64,000 bases of DNA from contig NZ_KB892280.1 of the NCBI RefSeq assembly GCF_000373745.1, positions 62,001 to 126,000 of the forward strand, written 5' to 3'. The translations under genes and the position numbers were made by a program. Below, piece by piece: positions 36,260 to 46,279 of the stretch. How positions within the stretch are numbered: the stretch's first letter is position 1; every line of letters starts with the position of its first letter. This stretch comes from Oligella ureolytica DSM 18253 (GTDB lineage Bacteria > Pseudomonadota > Gammaproteobacteria > Burkholderiales > Burkholderiaceae_B). The notes beneath the pieces are model-generated. The model had not been told where the DNA came from. It saw nothing but the letters and a program-made list of their open reading frames with translations, and did not search any database.

Positions 36260-37836
36260 GTACTGTCACTATCTATATCCCAAGAGACACAGCCGCTGCC
36301 GCAGTAGGTGTTGAGGATCTCATCGAGCCAATTCTCTTCGAAGCCAAGTCACAAGGCATTGAACTCACTATTATCCGTAATGGCACGCGCGGCCTACTCT
36401 GGCTTGAACCCTTAATCGAAGTACTCACAGACAAAGGTCGTATCGCCTATGGTCCTGTGACTGAGGAGGATCTGGATAGTTTATTCGCAGCAGATTGGCT
36501 GCACGGCGGTGCACACCCGTTATGCCATGGCCTTACAGAAGAAATCCCCTACTTAAAAAATCAGGAACGCCTTACTTTTACTAGGGTCGGCGTGATTGAT
36601 CCTCTTAGTATTGAAGACTATGCAAAACACGGCGGTTGGCTTGGCTTACAAAATGCCTTAAAGCTAAATGATGAAGCTATCGTTCAACAAGTCATCGACT
36701 CAGGACTTCGCGGCCGTGGTGGGGCAGCCTTTCCCACCGGTATTAAGTGGAATACGGTAAGACAAGCTGTAAGCGATCAAAAATACATCGTCTGCAACGC
36801 AGACGAAGGAGACTCCGGGACTTTTTCAGACCGTATCCTTATGGAAGGCGATCCCTTCTGTCTGATTGAGGGCATGATTATCGCCGGTTTAGCTGTTGGT
36901 GCTAAACAAGGCTATATTTACGTACGATCCGAATATCCCTTAGCAATTGACGTACTGAATGAAGCGATTCATATTGCCAATCAACATCAGTACTTGGGAC
37001 AGCATATTCTTGGTACGGACAAAGAATTTACTATCGAAGTTCGCAAAGGGGCAGGTGCTTATATTTGCGGTGAAGAAACCTCATTACTCAATAGTCTAGA
37101 GGGTAAACGCGGCACCATTCGACCCAAACCGCCACTGCCTGCTCTTCAAGGTTTTATGAATCGCCCAACGGTTGTTAACAATGTGGTTTCCTTAGCCTCA
37201 GTTCCAATTATTTTAAATAAAGGTGCCGAGTATTATCAACATTATGGGATGGGTCGTTCACGTGGGACCTTAGCTTTCCAGCTTAGCGGAAACATCAAGC
37301 AAGGTGGTTTGGTCGAAAAAGCGTTTGGCATCAGCTTAAAAGACTTACTTTATGACTTCGGGGGTGGCAGCGCGAGCGGTTTAGCGCTTAAAAGCATTCA
37401 AATAGGAGGCCCACTCGGCGCTTACTTATCTGCTGACGAATGGGATACCCCCTTAGATTACGAAGCTTACACTGCCATTGATGCCATGGTCGGACACGGT
37501 GGTATTGTGGCCTTTGATGAAACCGTCGATATGTCACGGATGGCAGAATATGCAATGGAATTTTGCGCTATTGAATCGTGTGGCAAATGCACGCCCTGTC
37601 GCATCGGTTCCACTCGTGGTGTAGAGGTTATTCAAAAAATACGCAACAACATAGACCCTCAACAAAACACCGAATTATTGCATGAGCTATGCGACACCAT
37701 GACGGCCGCCTCACTATGTGCCCTAGGCGGATTAACGCCTTTGCCAGTTTTGTCAGCTCTAAAAAAATTTCCGGATGACTTTAAAAACAAACACTCCACA
37801 CAAGACACTCAAAACACAGGAGTCGAATTATGCTAG
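36256..37836 (+). CDS. fdsB: NAD-dependent formate dehydrogenase, beta (diaphorase) subunit
   Basis: NuoF-like subunit carrying FMN and NADH-binding sites, passing electrons from formate to NAD+. Seen: 526 residues; an N-terminal thioredoxin-like region without cluster Cys, then GLRGRGGAAFPTGIKW (nucleotide site), CNADEGDSGTF, GAGAYICGEETSLLNSLEG and the [4Fe-4S] motif CGKCTPCRIGSTRG followed by a fourth Cys in SLCALGG. It overlaps fdsG by 4 and fdsA by 7 bases, so all are translated together. Confidence 0.93.
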   Translation: MSTVTIYIPRDTAAAAVGVEDLIEPILFEAKSQGIELTIIRNGTRGLLWLEPLIEVLTDKGRIAYGPVTEEDLDSLFAADWLHGGAHPLCHGLTEEIPYLKNQERLTFTRVGVIDPLSIEDYAKHGGWLGLQNALKLNDEAIVQQVIDSGLRGRGGAAFPTGIKWNTVRQAVSDQKYIVCNADEGDSGTFSDRILMEGDPFCLIEGMIIAGLAVGAKQGYIYVRSEYPLAIDVLNEAIHIANQHQYLGQHILGTDKEFTIEVRKGAGAYICGEETSLLNSLEGKRGTIRPKPPLPALQGFMNRPTVVNNVVSLASVPIILNKGAEYYQHYGMGRSRGTLAFQLSGNIKQGGLVEKAFGISLKDLLYDFGGGSASGLALKSIQIGGPLGAYLSADEWDTPLDYEAYTAIDAMVGHGGIVAFDETVDMSRMAEYAMEFCAIESCGKCTPCRIGSTRGVEVIQKIRNNIDPQQNTELLHELCDTMTAASLCALGGLTPLPVLSALKKFPDDFKNKHSTQDTQNTGVELC

Positions 37837-40694
37837 AAACTGTTTTAATACGCGAGCGTGACCTAGGTACTCCCGAAGTAACCAATGACCTCCTCGTGAC
37901 TCTCAGTATTGATGGTCATCCCATTGAAGTACCTGCAGGAACCTCTGTGATGCGTGCGGCAACGTTGGCCGGCATCACCATTCCAAAGCTTTGTGCAACA
38001 GACTCCTTAGAAGCCTTTGGATCCTGTCGTGTCTGCTTAGTGCAAATTGAAGGCATGCGAGAATTTCCCGCTTCCTGTACTACACCGGTTAGCGAAGGTA
38101 TGGTGGTCACCACAGAAAACAAGCGTTTAAACGACTTACGCCGCAATGTCATGGAACTTTATATCTCAGACCATCCGCTGGATTGCTTAACCTGTCCTGC
38201 GAATGGCGATTGTGAATTACAAGACACGGCTGGACAGCTGGGTTTACGTAATGTTCGCTATGGCTTTGAGGGTGCGAATCACCGACAGTCTGCAAAAGAC
38301 ACATCTAACCCCTATTTCACCTTTGATCCCAGTCTATGTATTGTCTGTAGTCGTTGCGTAAGGGCATGCGAAGAAACACAAGGTACTTTTGCCCTCACGG
38401 TAGAAAACCGAGGCTTTAATTCAGTCATCAGCACCGGGGCAGCATCTAATTTTTTAACGAGTGACTGCCTATCCTGCGGGGCCTGTGTCAATGATTGCCC
38501 TACCGGCGCACTCATAGAAAACAGCGTCATTGAAATGGGACAACCGACTCATGCTGTTATCACCACCTGTGCTTATTGTGGTGTGGGCTGCGGACTAAAA
38601 GCAGAGCTTAAAGGTGATACGGTTGTTCGCATGACCCCATGGAAGGATGGCAAGGCCAACGAAGGGCATACCTGTGTTAAAGGTCGATTTGCATGGGGCT
38701 ATGCACAGCACCCGGATCGCATAACGACTCCCATGATTCGTAAGAGCATTTATGAAGCGTGGCAAGCGGTTAGTTGGGAAGAAGCGCTTAATTATGCGGC
38801 GACCGAAATTAAACGCATTCAAACAAAATACGGTGTTGATTCTGTAGGCGGTATCACCTCCTCTCGCTGTAGTAATGAGGAAACCTATTTAGTTCAGAAG
38901 TTAGTACGTGCAGCCTTTGGCAATAACAACGTAGATACCTGTGCCCGAGTATGTCACTCACCGACCGGTTTTGGCTTAAAGCAAACGCTAGGGGAATCTG
39001 CTGGCACACAAACCTTTGAATCGATTGCTCAATGCGATGTGATTGTCGTGATGGGGGCCAATCCGAGTGATGCACATCCGGTATTTGCTTCACGTATGAA
39101 GCGCCGTATTCGTGAAGGCGCAAAACTCATTATTATTGATCCGCGAGCCATCAACTTGGTCTCTTCTGCACACGTCAAAGCGGATTATCATTTACCGCTA
39201 AGACCCGGCACTAACGTCGCCATGCTCAATGCCTTTGCTCATGTCATTGCCAAAGAAGGGTTATATGATCAGGCCTTTATACAAAACCGCTGTGAAACGG
39301 ATGCTTTTAACGACTGGCTAAACTTTATTCTTCAGGATGAAAATTCACCTGAAACCGTTGCTGAAGATACAGGTGTCAACGCCGATGATATTCGCGCGGC
39401 AGCACGGTTATATGCTACGGGTGGCAATGCGGCCATTTACTACGGACTGGGCGTGACTGAACACGCTCAAGGCTCTACAGCGGTAATGGCCATTGCCAAT
39501 TTAGCGATGCTGACCGGTAATATCGGCAAGCCCGGCGTTGGAGTCAATCCCTTACGTGGACAAAATAATGTTCAAGGCTCCTGTGATATGGGCTCATTTC
39601 CGCATGAGCTTCCCGGCTATAGACATGTTGCTATCGATGAGGTACGCGAGAGCTTTGAAAAAGCCTGGAATGTCAGTATCAATCCCGAGCCCGGTCTGAG
39701 ACTCCCTAATATGTTCAGTGCGGCAGTCAGTGGCAGTTTTAAAGCGCTTTACTGCCAAGGTGAGGACATCCTCCAGTCCGACCCAAACACACAGCATGTT
39801 GAAGCGGCATTGGCCTCTATGGAATGTGTCATCGTACAGGATTTATTTTTAAACGAGACGGCTAAATTTGCTCATGTTTTTTTACCCGGTTCTTCTTTCT
39901 TAGAAAAGGACGGCACCTTCACTAATGCGGAACGTCGCATCTCGCGCATACGCAAAATTTCTCAATCACCTTCGGAGATGGCTGACTGGGAAATTACCGT
40001 CGCTCTATCAAACGCTTTAGGCTACGAGATGAGGTATGAACACCCCGGAGAGATTATGGATGAAATCGCTTCGCTAACCCCTACCTTTGCCAATGTAAGT
40101 TATGACTTAATTGATAAATTAGGCGGCAGCGTACAGTGGCCATGTAATGATAGCTACCCCGAAGGCTCTCCTATTATACATATCGATCATTTTTCGCGTG
40201 ACAATGGTAAAGGGCTTTTTATACCGACAAACTATATTCCAACGTCTGAACGTGTTAATAAGCGCTTTCCATTATTGTTAACGACTGGTCGTATCCTGAG
40301 TCAATACAATGTGGGTGCCCAAACTCGTCGCACCAATAACTTTGTCTGGCATGCCGAGGATATCCTGGAAATTCACCCTCATGATGCCTCAGATCGTGGG
40401 ATTAAAAACGGGGATTTTGTCCAATTATCCAGCCGCACAGGTATGACCACCCTACGTGCCGAGGTATCTACTCGTATGCAACCCGGTGTTGTCTATACAA
40501 CGTTTCACCACCCTATCTCAGGTACGAATGTAATTACTACGGAAAACTCAGACTGGGCAACCAACTGTCCTGAGTATAAGGTGACTGCGGTAGCTGTAGA
40601 AAAAGTGGAGTCCAAACACTCGGCCTGGCAGGATAATTGGTTAAAACAAGATAAAAAACAACGCCGTTTTATCGCTGTTTCTGAGGAAAATTAA
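37830..40694 (+). CDS. fdsA: NAD-dependent formate dehydrogenase, alpha (catalytic) subunit
   Basis: Molybdenum enzyme oxidising formate to CO2. Seen: 954 residues. An N-terminal [2Fe-2S] ferredoxin-type domain (CRVCLVQIEG) is followed by a His/Cys cluster (CLTCPANGDC) and two [4Fe-4S] motifs (CIVCSRCVRAC, CLSCGACVNDC). The formate dehydrogenase part begins with CAYCGVGCGL. The Mo ligand is a Cys in NVDTCARVCHSP, with His two positions beyond the second Cys, so no selenocysteine is needed. The C-terminal molydopterin-binding domain ends the protein. Part of fdsGBAD. Confidence 0.95.
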   Translation: MLETVLIRERDLGTPEVTNDLLVTLSIDGHPIEVPAGTSVMRAATLAGITIPKLCATDSLEAFGSCRVCLVQIEGMREFPASCTTPVSEGMVVTTENKRLNDLRRNVMELYISDHPLDCLTCPANGDCELQDTAGQLGLRNVRYGFEGANHRQSAKDTSNPYFTFDPSLCIVCSRCVRACEETQGTFALTVENRGFNSVISTGAASNFLTSDCLSCGACVNDCPTGALIENSVIEMGQPTHAVITTCAYCGVGCGLKAELKGDTVVRMTPWKDGKANEGHTCVKGRFAWGYAQHPDRITTPMIRKSIYEAWQAVSWEEALNYAATEIKRIQTKYGVDSVGGITSSRCSNEETYLVQKLVRAAFGNNNVDTCARVCHSPTGFGLKQTLGESAGTQTFESIAQCDVIVVMGANPSDAHPVFASRMKRRIREGAKLIIIDPRAINLVSSAHVKADYHLPLRPGTNVAMLNAFAHVIAKEGLYDQAFIQNRCETDAFNDWLNFILQDENSPETVAEDTGVNADDIRAAARLYATGGNAAIYYGLGVTEHAQGSTAVMAIANLAMLTGNIGKPGVGVNPLRGQNNVQGSCDMGSFPHELPGYRHVAIDEVRESFEKAWNVSINPEPGLRLPNMFSAAVSGSFKALYCQGEDILQSDPNTQHVEAALASMECVIVQDLFLNETAKFAHVFLPGSSFLEKDGTFTNAERRISRIRKISQSPSEMADWEITVALSNALGYEMRYEHPGEIMDEIASLTPTFANVSYDLIDKLGGSVQWPCNDSYPEGSPIIHIDHFSRDNGKGLFIPTNYIPTSERVNKRFPLLLTTGRILSQYNVGAQTRRTNNFVWHAEDILEIHPHDASDRGIKNGDFVQLSSRTGMTTLRAEVSTRMQPGVVYTTFHHPISGTNVITTENSDWATNCPEYKVTAVAVEKVESKHSAWQDNWLKQDKKQRRFIAVSEEN

Positions 40695-40706
40695 AAGGAC
40701 GATAGA

Positions 40707-40946
40707 ATGGAAATTCAATCTCTCATCAAAATGCTTAATGACATCGGCGATTTTTATCAAACCATGCCTGATAAATCACAAGCCATAGAAAACATGGCTA
40801 AACATATTCGCGCTTTTTGGGATCCGAGAATGCGCGAATCAATGAACAGATATTTAGCAGAGCATACAGAGGGAAAAAGTGCTGAAGGTGAGTTAGGCGA
40901 ATTTTCCTTAACGGCTTATCGCTATATGCTATCACATCTTGCTTAG
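40707..40946 (+). CDS. fdsD: Formate dehydrogenase delta subunit
   Basis: Small protein required in other bacteria for assembly of active Fds. Seen: 79 residues, helical, with MAKHIRAFWDPRMRESMNRYL, the characteristic stretch of FdsD (given here as one segment of 20-odd residues split as MAKHIRAFWDPRM and RESMNRYL). It starts 12 bases after fdsA. In other betaproteobacteria fdsC (FdhD-like sulfurtransferase) lies between fdsA and fdsD; it is absent here. Confidence 0.88.
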   Translation: MEIQSLIKMLNDIGDFYQTMPDKSQAIENMAKHIRAFWDPRMRESMNRYLAEHTEGKSAEGELGEFSLTAYRYMLSHLA

Positions 40947-40968
40947 TTGTGTCTTAGGGATATAAAGT

Positions 40969-41006
40969 CATGCGCTCGCATAACTAACAAATTATGCGAA
41001 CGCATG
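40969..41006. terminator. Hairpin between fdsD and the nuclease remnant
   Basis: 15-bp stem with one mismatch (40969-40983 with 40992-41006), containing CATGCGCTCGCATAA, 8-base loop. No T-run on the plus strand. It lies between convergent genes and may stop or protect transcripts. Confidence 0.6.
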
Positions 41007-41017
41007 AAAATAGTGCG

Positions 41018-41434
41018 TTAAATACCTATCTTTTGTACCAACTTTTCCATATAGTACTCATCGTCCTCAGGGAATAAGATATGCTTATCCTCCATGCTGT
41101 CTTGGGTTTCCCCGGGCCAACGCCCCTCAAGCACGGCAACACGAGTTTGCGATACCAAAAAAGAATGTAGCTTAATATGCTGCCTATCAGGGTGGTTGGC
41201 GTGTAATGTTCGCTCTAGATCTTTGATGCTAAGATAAAAGTTGACCTTCGGGTCATTAGCTTGGTATTGGCGTAAGCCTTTAGGGTCGATAAACACCACT
41301 TGTTGTTGTACTTGGTGTTTAATCCACAAAATAAAGTCGGGTTCAAAGCCACCATCAATAAATACACCCACAGCGCCTTTACCGGCAATATTGCGTAGCT
41401 TCACAATCAGCCTATGGAAGGAGTTTTTAACCAT
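41018..41434 (-). pseudogene. C-terminal nuclease remnant of a type III restriction/helicase-like protein
   Basis: Seen: 138 residues that begin abruptly. A PD-(D/E)xK nuclease core is visible: EPDFILWI (Asp33) followed by VVFIDPKG (Asp50, Lys52). This is the pattern at the C-terminus of type III restriction R subunits and related DEAD-box proteins, where FEPDFVL and IEPKG occur. The helicase part (about 600-900 residues) is absent; an in-frame TGA lies seven codons upstream of the ATG and no methylase gene is near. It is therefore best read as a leftover of a lost restriction gene. A functional small nuclease cannot be excluded. Confidence 0.6.
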
Positions 41435-41493
41435 CAGGCTAAGAATGCGGAGTCATAACTTGCCTAGCAATGAAAAAACTGTTTTTGGGATAA

Positions 41494-41521
41494 AAAAAGC
41501 GTACCTATAGATACGCTTTTT
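41494..41521. terminator. Terminator between the nuclease remnant and the amidohydrolase
   Basis: 10-bp stem AAAAAGCGTA (41494-41503) and TACGCTTTTT (41512-41521), 8-base loop, with A- and T-runs on the two flanks, so it could terminate the amidohydrolase gene on the minus strand. Confidence 0.8.
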
Positions 41522-41538
41522 CTCTATTTAAGCGAGGC

Positions 41539-42795
41539 TTATTTAGTTTTTCGATGTAGGTCTAGCTCTATTTCATAGCTAGGCTCTGGCTTTTTAAATA
41601 AGTATTCACCATGACGAATTGATGACAATACATCGGCGCGTTGACGCACGGCTTCAAATGGAGTCAGAGCATCGAGTACTAAAAAGTTCGCAGGCTTGCC
41701 TACATCCAGACCATACTGCTCTTCAATATTTAAGGTTTTAGCCCCATTAAAAGTAATTAAATCTAAACACGTATCAAGTTGCTCAAAAGACATTGTTTGA
41801 GCTAAGTGAATACCATTGTCTAAGATGTTCATTAAATTACCATTACCTGCAGGGTACCAAGGATCGTTAATGGAGTCTTGACCAAAACACACATTAATAC
41901 CACTTTCCCAAAACTCTTTGACGCGCGTTAGTCCACGACGTTTAGGGTAGGTATCTTGACGTCCTTGTAAGTAGGCATTTTCAGTGGGTAAAGCAATAAA
42001 GTTCAACCCTGATTTTTGGAATAAACCCATCATACGAAACGCATATGCATTATCTGCTGAACCAAAAGAACAAGTATGGCTAGCCGCTGTGCGTGATCCA
42101 ATGCCTTCGCTCATAACCAGAGCATTTAAAAGCTCTACAAACCGGCTCATTACATCATCGGTTTCATCACAGTGCACATCAATAAGCTTATCGTATTTTG
42201 TTGCCAGTTCTACCGTTGTATGAATGGAGCGCTCACCGATTTCACGAGCCCACTCAAAATGAGGAATACCTCCTACACAGTCTGCACCCATTTTTAAGGC
42301 CTCTTCGACCATCTCTGCGCCCCCTTTATAGGCATACATGCCCTCTTGGGGAAAGGCTACAATCTGAATAGTGACATTGTCTTTAAGCTCTTCGCGAAGC
42401 TCTAGCATCGCTTTTAAGCCAGTTAATTTAGGATCATCCACATCAATATGTGTACGAATAAATTGAACGCCTTTAGAGACTTCTTCTTGAATGCCTTTTA
42501 GGGCTCGTGCTTTAGCATCTTCAAAAGTTTGATGTTTTTTTACTTCGTGCCAACGAGCAATGCCTTCAAATAATGTGCCTGAGTCATTCTTAGCTCCAGG
42601 ATTTCCTCCAGTATATACATAGTCTAGATGTAAATGGGCATCCACATAGGGAGGAACGACCAAGCGCCCTTTTAAATCAATTTCTTCTGGAGCTGAGGGC
42701 AAGTTACGCCCAATAGCACGAATTACCCCATCTTCTACTAAAATTTCTGTTGCTTCATCATTACGATAAATGGTTGCATTAATAAATTTCTTCAT
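41539..42795 (-). CDS. Cytosine-deaminase-like amidohydrolase
   Basis: Metal-dependent hydrolase of the amidohydrolase superfamily. Seen: 418 residues with the HxH motif AHLHLDYVY, the His in IDVHCDETDD, HTCSFG and the metal/catalytic Asp in CFGQDSINDPWYPAGNGN, which is the signature of CodA-type cytosine and creatinine deaminases. The substrate could be cytosine, creatinine or another cyclic amide. An MFS transporter gene lies 24 bases upstream on the same strand, so the pair probably imports and deaminates, or exports, a nitrogen compound. It is within the accessory segment. Confidence 0.82.
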   Translation of the reverse strand: MKKFINATIYRNDEATEILVEDGVIRAIGRNLPSAPEEIDLKGRLVVPPYVDAHLHLDYVYTGGNPGAKNDSGTLFEGIARWHEVKKHQTFEDAKARALKGIQEEVSKGVQFIRTHIDVDDPKLTGLKAMLELREELKDNVTIQIVAFPQEGMYAYKGGAEMVEEALKMGADCVGGIPHFEWAREIGERSIHTTVELATKYDKLIDVHCDETDDVMSRFVELLNALVMSEGIGSRTAASHTCSFGSADNAYAFRMMGLFQKSGLNFIALPTENAYLQGRQDTYPKRRGLTRVKEFWESGINVCFGQDSINDPWYPAGNGNLMNILDNGIHLAQTMSFEQLDTCLDLITFNGAKTLNIEEQYGLDVGKPANFLVLDALTPFEAVRQRADVLSSIRHGEYLFKKPEPSYEIELDLHRKTK

Positions 42796-42819
42796 CAGTT
42801 CTTCCTTTCAAATTATGAG

Positions 42820-44007
42820 TTAGGCACTCAAGGTACGTTGAGCTGCGTAAGAGATAATCATAGCTGGCACAAAACAAAGTATGGATAGGTACACCACTCC
42901 CATTACACCTAGCTGCGGCGCATTGATTAAAATGAGCCCTCCAAGCCATGTAGCTATCATGATGGAAAAGTTAAATACGCTCGATTGCACTGAGGTTGCT
43001 ACCGCTTTGGCGTGTTCCACCTGTTTGCTCACGGCGGTTTGATACATAGTCACTAGCGGCCCAAAAGCCACACCCCAGAAGAAAAAGGCAACATGCGACC
43101 AGCCATTTAGAGTTCCCACAAACACAAATAACAGCATCGCAAGCGCGCCTAAAAGCAGCATCGCTACAATTAAACCGCGTAAATGCGTATCAATAATTTT
43201 GGCAGACAACACCACCGAAAGCACAGAGCCTAGACCAAATAACAATAACGCTAAGCTAATACCGCCTGAGAAATTGATTTTTTCTACTAATAAAGTGATA
43301 TAGGTATAACTGCCGTAATGAGCCATAACACTTAAAAACGTCAGTAACAAGACAATGAGTACACCTTTGTTTTTTAATACCGCAAAAGGTGAGTTTTGCT
43401 GACTGCGTTTTTCTCCTGGCACATTAGGTAAATACTTCAGTGCGAGAAATCCAATAAGAGCAACGATTAAGCCTAAGGCTATAAACTCAGTCCGCCAGCC
43501 TACATGTGTACCAATATAAGTCATTAAGGGTAAGCCTAGACTTACTCCAAATGTGTTCCCTGACATAATAATGGTGATGGCTTTGCCATGCATTGATACG
43601 GGTACGAGTGCAGTTCCGTACGCAGCGATCATGGGCCACATAATGCCTGCACAGATGCCCCCTACTATACGCATGGCTATAATCAAGTCATAAGAGGAGC
43701 TCAAACCAACAACTATATTAGAGATGGCAAAACCTGCTAATAATAGCAATAGCAACGTTTTACGATTCATCGCTAAGGTCAAGCTAATCAATGGAATAGC
43801 GCATAGAGCTGATGCTAAAGCATAGACTCCCACTAAGAACCCTACCTGAGAGTCCTCTATTCCTAGACCTGCAGCCATTTCTGGCAAAATCCCAGAGGGA
43901 ATAAGTTCAGACAAGATACCTACGAAGGTTACACTGGCCATAAGGCCAAAAATGAACCAGGAAATATAAGTTTGCCCGCTAGGCCGCGCTGCACCTGTGC
44001 TTGACAT
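42820..44007 (-). CDS. MFS transporter
   Basis: Inner-membrane secondary transporter. Seen: 395 residues with 12 predicted membrane helices and the major-facilitator signature in the loop after helix 2 (SLTLAMNRKTLL). MRIVGGICAGIMWPM is characteristic of the DHA1 (AraJ-like) drug/sugar efflux branch. It is transcribed just ahead of the amidohydrolase gene (24-base gap), hence a matching substrate is likely. It could be an exporter or an uptake system; the sequence does not say which. Confidence 0.82.
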   Translation of the reverse strand: MSSTGAARPSGQTYISWFIFGLMASVTFVGILSELIPSGILPEMAAGLGIEDSQVGFLVGVYALASALCAIPLISLTLAMNRKTLLLLLLAGFAISNIVVGLSSSYDLIIAMRIVGGICAGIMWPMIAAYGTALVPVSMHGKAITIIMSGNTFGVSLGLPLMTYIGTHVGWRTEFIALGLIVALIGFLALKYLPNVPGEKRSQQNSPFAVLKNKGVLIVLLLTFLSVMAHYGSYTYITLLVEKINFSGGISLALLLFGLGSVLSVVLSAKIIDTHLRGLIVAMLLLGALAMLLFVFVGTLNGWSHVAFFFWGVAFGPLVTMYQTAVSKQVEHAKAVATSVQSSVFNFSIMIATWLGGLILINAPQLGVMGVVYLSILCFVPAMIISYAAQRTLSA

Positions 44008-44403
44008 TACATACTCTCCAATAAGTCGGGGGATATTTTAAGTAGACACTGTAACATGTACTTAAGCATAAAGAGCTTTGCTTTACTTGATATTTGCCTG
44101 CGCATGATTTAAATCAAATGAAGAGAAAAACATATAAAGTACTTGGGGGTTATTCAACACCAATCTTTAAATGAGCTTTTAATTTAAAAAATATCAGTTT
44201 ATAAATTTTTTTATTTTTGAATATAAACAGAGAGAAAACCATATTAAATAGCAAAATAATAAAGCTCTTTGGTAGTAACAATCTCTTCGCTACCTTTTTT
44301 CAAATGAGGGCAATAGAGCCCTATGCTAAGTGAGAAAGTAGAGTTTTAGTTCCCCATGGTGCGATACACTAGTTTTCCAATATAAAGTCTTGTAGGAGCT
44401 AGC
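44008..44403. other. Intergenic region before the ABC exporter
   Basis: 396 AT-rich bases that include long A/T runs around 44190-44220. No gene is supported. The promoters of the divergent MFS and ABC genes must lie here; I cannot name them with confidence. The end contains the AGGAG ribosome site (44394-44398) of the ABC gene. Confidence 0.5.
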
Positions 44404-46196
44404 GTGCGTCATTTTGTGAATGAGTCTTCCTTGTCGATAAAAAAATCGAATTGGAAAGTGATTTCAAGTTTATGGCCTTATCTTTCAGAGTATAAAGGCC
44501 GGGTTTTTTTGCCATAGCCATGCTTGTGTTGGCAAAAGTTGCTACCGTTTCCACCCCTATTGCTCTTAAATACATTGTTGATTATTTGGACCGGCACTCG
44601 GGTGGCGAAGTGGTGCTGTGGGTGCCTTTGATTTTAGTGCTTGTCTACGGTGTGTTGCGTTTCAGTAGTACTTTTTTTAGCGAGTTAAGAGATGCTGTTT
44701 TTGCTCGTGTGGCTGAAAGAGCTATGCGACGAGCCTCTTTAAGCGTATTTAAGCATTTACATCAATTACATTTGGCTTTTCATCTTGATAGAAAAACAGG
44801 GGGATTGGCACGGGATATTGAGCGAGGTACTACCGGTATAAGTTTTTTATTACGTTTTGCCCTATTTAATATCTTTCCAACTTTAATAGAGATTTTTTTA
44901 GTAGCTGGTGTTTTATTCGTTGCATTTAATTTTCACTATGTACTAGTGATAGTGGCTGCTATTAGTCTTTATGTGCTTTTTTCGATTGTGGTTACTGAGT
45001 GGCGCACTCCTTTTGTACGCGAGGCAAACGATCGTGATAATCAATCAAACTCTCGTGCTATTGATAGTTTGTTGAATTATGAAACAGTCAAATACTTTAA
45101 TAACGAAGAGTTTGAAGTCAAACATTACGATCAAGGTTTGCAGCTATGGGAAAAAGCTCGCTTGAAAAACCGTTTGTCAATGGCGGCATTAAATACGGGC
45201 CAAGCATTTATTATTAGTGCCTCATTAGTAGCCATGATGACAATGGCGGTGCGTGAAGTGATAAATGACACCATGACGATTGGCGACTTTACCATGATAA
45301 ATGCGTATTTAATTCAACTGTTTGTACCATTAAATGCGCTAGGTTTTGTATATCGAGAAATTCGTCAGTCTTTAGTGAATGTAGAACGTCTTTTTAGTTT
45401 GCTCAAAACTAAGCCCAAGTTAATAGACGCACCGAATGCGCAACCTTTGCTCATTAGGGCAGGGAACATCATTTTTGATGATGTGCATTTTGGTTATCAT
45501 ATCGACCGGCAGATATTGAAAGGCGTAAGCTTTGAGATTCCTGCGGGTCATACTGTTGCAGTGGTGGGGGCGAGTGGCGCCGGGAAATCCACCTTAGCAC
45601 GGCTTTTGTTTCGTTTTTATGATGTGGATAAAGGTGCTATTTATATAGATGATCAAGATATACGTACTATCAGTCAAGATAGCTTGCGGACTGCGATTGG
45701 TATAGTGCCACAAGACACCGTGCTATTTAACGATAGCTTATATAATAATTTATTGTACGGTCGTCCTAATGCCACACGTGCCGAGGTAGAGCAAGCGGTA
45801 AAACAGGCGCAACTAGAACAGTTTATCCAGCATTTACCCCATGGCTATGAGACACAGGTGGGTGAAAGAGGATTGAAGCTGTCAGGTGGAGAAAAACAAC
45901 GAGTGGCAATTGCTCGCGTTTTCCTTAAAAATCCCCCGCTGCTGATTCTAGATGAGGCCACCTCTTCGCTAGATTCGGTATCGGAGCAGGCTATTATGGC
46001 CGCTATTCATGCTGTGAGCCAACAACGCACTACCTTGGTGATTGCGCATCGTCTTTCTACTATCCGTGAAGCCGATCAAATTTTAGTCATGGAGCAAGGA
46101 CAATTAGTTGAAAGAGGTACGCATGCCGAGTTATTAGCACTTCAAGGTTATTATGCTCGATTATGGTGGCAGCAGCATCTCGACCCAGAAGCCTAA
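44404..46196 (+). pseudogene. Atm1/HMT1-type ABC exporter interrupted by a frame break at a T7 tract
   Basis: Half-size exporter with fused membrane and ATPase domains, of the Atm1/HMT1 type (glutathione- or metal-conjugate export in relatives). Seen: GTG at 44404 with AGGAG 5 bases upstream gives VRHFVNE...WKVISSLWPYLSEYKGRVFLP then stops at 44515-44517. The next frame resumes as AIAMLVLAKVATVSTPIALKYIVDYLD and is open to 46196. One extra base in the seven-T run at 44504-44510 joins them into about 597 residues. The ATPase has Walker A VGASGAGKST and LSGGEKQ. The ATG at 44520 has no ribosome site. Expression may be off, phase-variable, or rescued by slippage on U UUU UUU; a sequencing error is possible. 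Confidence 0.85.
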
Positions 46197-46279
46197 GGGC
46201 TTTTAACTCAATGAGTTAAAATACTTAAGAGCCGCTGTTTTTATTTGGTTTTACTTCTATTTTTTTGTTTTTCAAACAC

